The translations under genes and the position numbers were made by a program. From NCBI GenBank assembly GCA_022843745.1, contig JALHNB010000018.1, forward strand, positions 1 to 64,000: 64,000 nucleotides of DNA. Reading direction: 5' to 3'. The DNA comes from Anaerolineae bacterium (GTDB taxonomy: Bacteria > Chloroflexota > Anaerolineae > Aggregatilineales > Phototrophicaceae). How positions within the stretch are numbered: position 1 is the stretch's first letter; each line of letters opens with the position of its first letter. The notes beneath the pieces were generated by a model. The model saw nothing but the letters and a program-made list of their open reading frames with translations. It was not told the origin of the DNA and did not search any database. Of this stretch, positions 61,457 through 64,000 are shown one piece after another.

Positions 61457-61484
61457 AATGTATTTCGCAATGTAAAATTGACAA
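61457..61484 (-). promoter_or_regulatory. Candidate eCIS operon promoter (weak)
   Basis: On the minus strand TTGTCA (61479-61484), a 16-bp spacer and TACATT (61457-61462), about 58 bp upstream of the first eCIS start codon. Both hexamers deviate from consensus, consistent with dependence on an activator. An alternative -10 (TATATG near 61530) lies closer to the direct repeats upstream. Confidence 0.35.
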
Positions 61485-61555
61485 AAAAATCGAACAACCT
61501 TTTTCTTTCCCTGCTCGTGCTTCCCACCTCATATACCTAATTGTGTAAAGATAGC

Positions 61556-61583
61556 GTCACACAAACGTCACAAAAGTGTCACA
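61556..61583 (-). promoter_or_regulatory. Three TGTGAC direct repeats with 11-bp period
   Basis: TGTGAC on the minus strand at 61578-61583, 61567-61572 and 61556-61561. The start-to-start distance is exactly 11 bp, one helical turn. They lie 157-184 bp upstream of the DUF4255 start codon. Same-face direct repeats with 11-bp period are the known binding pattern of SARP/BTAD activators. They do not form the inverted CRP-type site. Confidence 0.6.
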
Positions 61584-61628
61584 TGGCCTGCGAAGGCGGT
61601 TCGTATTCGGTTGGAAGACAGGTTTGGA

Positions 61629-62216
61629 TTACAAATTTTGGGCTGAAGCGATCATTTCGAGGGCAATATGCATTTGTCCGGCAGGGTATGAATCGGTTTC
61701 TTTGGCGAGGGCATTCTTCAATGCTAACAGCGCTTCGACAGCTTTTAGCCTACCCAATGACCATGCTGCCCCACCACGTATGCTCAAGTCATCGTGTTGC
61801 AACGCCTCGATCAAATGGGGAATGGCAGGTCGATAACCGACTGCACCGAGGACGCTTGATAGGGTTCTGCGAAAATAGAGTTCTTCGTTTGGATCGAGAA
61901 ATTGGGCTAATAAACGTTCGCCAATATCAGCATCTACTTTATGCCCGATATTGCCGAGCGCATCTGCCGCCACATCGCGAATTTTAGGCGACTCATCATC
62001 TAGCAGATGAGCGATTGCTCGTATCGCTGACCTTGCACGACGTTTTCCGAGAACATAAGCGGTGACATATTGGATTTGGTGGTTTGTCGTGGTTTGAAGC
62101 ACCCTTATCAGTTCTTTGACAGGTGCTTCTTTTTCCAGGCGGATTTGGACAAAATTGACCGTTGGGTCTTCGATCAGGTCGATGATTTCGCTGGCAGTCA
62201 ATGTCTTACGAATCAC
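61629..62216 (-). CDS. HEAT-repeat protein
   Basis: A 195-aa HEAT/PBS-lyase-like repeat protein: AIAHLLDDESPKIRDVAADA, LGNIGHKVDADIGERLLAQF, HLIEALQHDDLSIRGGAAWS. It is purely a scaffold fold with no enzymatic residues evident. It is encoded directly upstream of the eCIS operon, 2 bp after the YwbE gene. A second HEAT protein lies at the other end of the locus. Confidence 0.8.
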   Translation of the reverse strand: MIRKTLTASEIIDLIEDPTVNFVQIRLEKEAPVKELIRVLQTTTNHQIQYVTAYVLGKRRARSAIRAIAHLLDDESPKIRDVAADALGNIGHKVDADIGERLLAQFLDPNEELYFRRTLSSVLGAVGYRPAIPHLIEALQHDDLSIRGGAAWSLGRLKAVEALLALKNALAKETDSYPAGQMHIALEMIASAQNL

Positions 62217-62218
62217 CC

Positions 62219-62416
62219 CTACTCCCCGATCTCCTTGACCCTGCCGACATGCCCACTGACCAACCGAACCTTGATCCCGTGTGGGTGCGTTGCCGAACTC
62301 GTCAAAATATCCTTGACGATTCCCCGTGTCAGCTTGCCCGATTTTTGATCTTGCTTCAGCACGATTGCGACTTCGATCCCTGGCTTTATATCCTTGCGAT
62401 TGCGTCCGTCTGGCAT
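62219..62416 (-). CDS. YwbE family protein
   Basis: A 65-aa YwbE (DUF2196) protein: IKPGIEVAIVLKQDQKSGKL, TRGIVKDILTSSATHPHGIK, VRLVSGHVGRVKEI. Family members are small KOW-like proteins of unknown function. Full length. It sits between glpK and the HEAT gene on the same strand. Confidence 0.88.
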   Translation of the reverse strand: MPDGRNRKDIKPGIEVAIVLKQDQKSGKLTRGIVKDILTSSATHPHGIKVRLVSGHVGRVKEIGE

Positions 62417-62455
62417 TGGGTTTGGCCTTTTTGATTAAAAATGGATGTCGATTTT

Positions 62456-62478
62456 GGGCGCAAGCCTTGCGCCCCTAC
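62456..62478. repeat. Family 1 repeat, one arm truncated
   Basis: GGGCGCAAGCC/TTGCGCCCCTAC just downstream of the glpK stop. Confidence 0.85.
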
Positions 62479-62488
62479 GAAAGTCCTT

Positions 62489-63997
62489 TTAACTCTCTTT
62501 CGGCTTCTCCCAGCCCTTCGCGCGTTCAACGGCTCGCTGCCAATCAGCGTACAGCGAGTCGCGCACGTCCGCCGACATGCTTGGCTCGAACGTGCGCTCG
62601 ACTGCCCAATGCTTGGCGATAGCATCCTGTGACGGCCAATATCCGGTTGCCAGCCCTGCCAGATACGCCGCGCCGAGCGCTGTTGTCTCGGTGACAGCCG
62701 GACGCTGCACTGGAACGCCCAAAATATCGGCCTGAAACTGCATCAAAAAGTCGTTGCGTACCGCGCCGCCATCGACTCGCAGCGCTTGCAACGCCAATCC
62801 AGAATCGGCTTTCATCGCATCCACCACATCGCGAGTCTGGTAGGCGATGCTTTCCAGCGTAGCGCGGACGATATGCGCCCTTCCCGTCCCGCGTGTCAGG
62901 CCGACAATCGCTCCCCGCGCGTACTGATCCCAGTAAGGCGCACCCAGCCCGACGAACGCCGGGACGAGATACACGCCGCCCGTATCCTCGACGCTCCGCG
63001 CCAACGCTTCGGTTTCGCTGCTGTCCGCGATCAAACCGAGACCATCGCGCAGCCATTGCACCGCTGCCCCAGCGATAAACACGCTGCCTTCCAGCGCATA
63101 TTGGACTGGCTTGTCGTCGCCTGCTTTCCAGGCAATCGTCGTTAACAGGTTATTTTTCGAGGGGATCGCTTCGTCCCCGGTGTTCATCATCATAAAGCAG
63201 CCCGTGCCGTAAGTGTTTTTCGCCATACCCGGTGTGTAACAGGCTTGCCCGAAGGTCGCCGCGTGTTGGTCGCCCGCGATGCCGCCGATTTTGACCGGAG
63301 CGCCCAGAATTTCCGCATCTGTTTCACCGTAGACCATGCTGCTTGGCACGACCTGCGGCAGCATCGACGCGGGGATATTCAACCGCTTGAGGATCGTGGT
63401 TGACCACCAGTGCTTATAAATATCGAAAAGCATGGTGCGGCTGGCGTTGCTCACGTCGGTGATGTGCAGCCGTCCACCTGTCATTTTCCAGACGAGGTAG
63501 CAATCGACAGTGCCGAATGCCAGTTTTCCCGCCTCGGCTTTTTCCCGCGCACCGGGGACATTATCCAGAATCCAGGCAACTTTCGTGCCGGAAAAATAAG
63601 CATCGGTGACGAGTCCGGTTTTTTCGAGGATGGTTTTATCAAAACCCTCGGCCTTGAGTTGATCGCATAAGCCTGCCGTGCGCCGATCCTGCCAGACGAT
63701 GGCGTTGTTGATCGGTTCGCCTGTCTCGCGATCCCAGATGATGGTCGTTTCGCGCTGGTTGGTGATGCCAATCGCCTCGACATCAGCGGCGGAGAGATGC
63801 GCGGTTTGCAGCGCCTCGCGTGCCACGCGAATTTGCGATCCCCAGATTTGCGCCGGATCATGCTCGACCCAGCCGGGTTTGGGGTAAATCTGCGGAAATT
63901 CCTGCTGCGCCGTCGCGACGATATGCCCAGCGCGGTCAAATACGATTGCGCGGGAGGAAGTCGTACCCTGGTCAAGGGCGAGAATATGCTTTGCCAT
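62489..63997 (-). CDS. glpK: Glycerol kinase
   Basis: A 502-aa FGGY-family kinase that phosphorylates glycerol with ATP to glycerol-3-phosphate, the substrate of GlpD encoded at 20041. The N-terminal phosphate loop is [16 protein letters not shown] (residues 5-20), followed by [40 protein letters not shown] and a C-terminal [20 protein letters not shown]. Complete, starting 3 bp from the window edge. Confidence 0.95.
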   Translation of the reverse strand: MAKHILALDQGTTSSRAIVFDRAGHIVATAQQEFPQIYPKPGWVEHDPAQIWGSQIRVAREALQTAHLSAADVEAIGITNQRETTIIWDRETGEPINNAIVWQDRRTAGLCDQLKAEGFDKTILEKTGLVTDAYFSGTKVAWILDNVPGAREKAEAGKLAFGTVDCYLVWKMTGGRLHITDVSNASRTMLFDIYKHWWSTTILKRLNIPASMLPQVVPSSMVYGETDAEILGAPVKIGGIAGDQHAATFGQACYTPGMAKNTYGTGCFMMMNTGDEAIPSKNNLLTTIAWKAGDDKPVQYALEGSVFIAGAAVQWLRDGLGLIADSSETEALARSVEDTGGVYLVPAFVGLGAPYWDQYARGAIVGLTRGTGRAHIVRATLESIAYQTRDVVDAMKADSGLALQALRVDGGAVRNDFLMQFQADILGVPVQRPAVTETTALGAAYLAGLATGYWPSQDAIAKHWAVERTFEPSMSADVRDSLYADWQRAVERAKGWEKPKES

Positions 63998-64000
63998 AAA

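Noticed and set aside
61556-61583. CRP-type binding site
   Set aside because: The TGTGA halves are direct, not inverted, and no TGTGA-N6-TCACA arrangement is present.
85-62478. CRISPR array from the recurring GTAGGGGCG repeats
   Set aside because: The repeats are dispersed over the whole window with no regular spacers and no cas genes.

Overview
The window looks like the chromosome of a GC-rich bacterium, most likely a member of the Chloroflexota (Anaerolineae-like). The reasons are the mix of a BTAD/SARP-type regulator, carbohydrate ABC transporters, a NamZ/NagZ/AmiE-type muropeptide set and a DUF4157/DUF4255-type contractile injection system, plus many interspersed palindromic repeats of the form GTAGGGGCG-core-CGCCCCTAC. 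No 16S, tRNA or other taxonomic marker is present, so the assignment is inference.

Left part (about 0.1-26.5 kb): a mosaic of small operons. Several genes form a cell-wall-sugar salvage set: a carbohydrate-binding protein, an AmiE-like serine hydrolase, a NamZ-like (DUF1343) muramidase, an M24 peptidase, a two-permease plus binding-protein ABC transporter, a NagZ-type GH3 enzyme and a stand-alone SIS isomerase/deaminase. Other genes are an ADP-ribosylglycohydrolase, a RelE-like toxin-antitoxin pair, an alpha/beta hydrolase, a zinc-ribbon HNH protein flanked by direct repeats, an (alpha/alpha)6 glycosidase, an MFS transporter, GlpD, an AraC regulator with a DUF2000 protein, a secreted repeat protein and a BTAD regulator. 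AT-rich genes of unknown function sit between them.

Central and right part (about 27-61.4 kb): one long, almost gap-free minus-strand locus for an extracellular contractile injection system (eCIS, phage-tail-like). In the direction of transcription it encodes: a DUF4255 cap/terminator protein, an accessory protein, a sheath, a tube, a second sheath, a second tube, an Afp7-like hub connector with a Gly/Ala-rich tail, a 56-aa protein, gpD and gpV spike proteins, a protein with a C-terminal membrane anchor, gp25, baseplate J, a gpI/propeller tail protein, two small PKD-like proteins, three related large fibre/baseplate proteins, a candidate tape-measure protein and an AAA+ ATPase. Two DUF4157 (eCIS core) proteins follow. 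One is a 1012-aa putative toxin-tipped cargo and the other carries an OmpA-like domain; a HEAT-repeat protein is coupled to the latter. There is no capsid, portal, terminase, integrase or lysis gene, so this is not a prophage. Upstream of the first gene lie three TGTGAC repeats with an exact 11-bp period, the arrangement SARP regulators bind, and a BTAD/SARP-type gene lies at the far end of the locus.

Right edge (61.6-64 kb): a HEAT-repeat protein, a YwbE protein and glycerol kinase. GlpK, GlpD and the UgpB-like ABC transporter suggest glycerol-phosphate use. Two repeat families fill many junctions, including those of the eCIS operon, and several copies lie in frame inside coding sequences.
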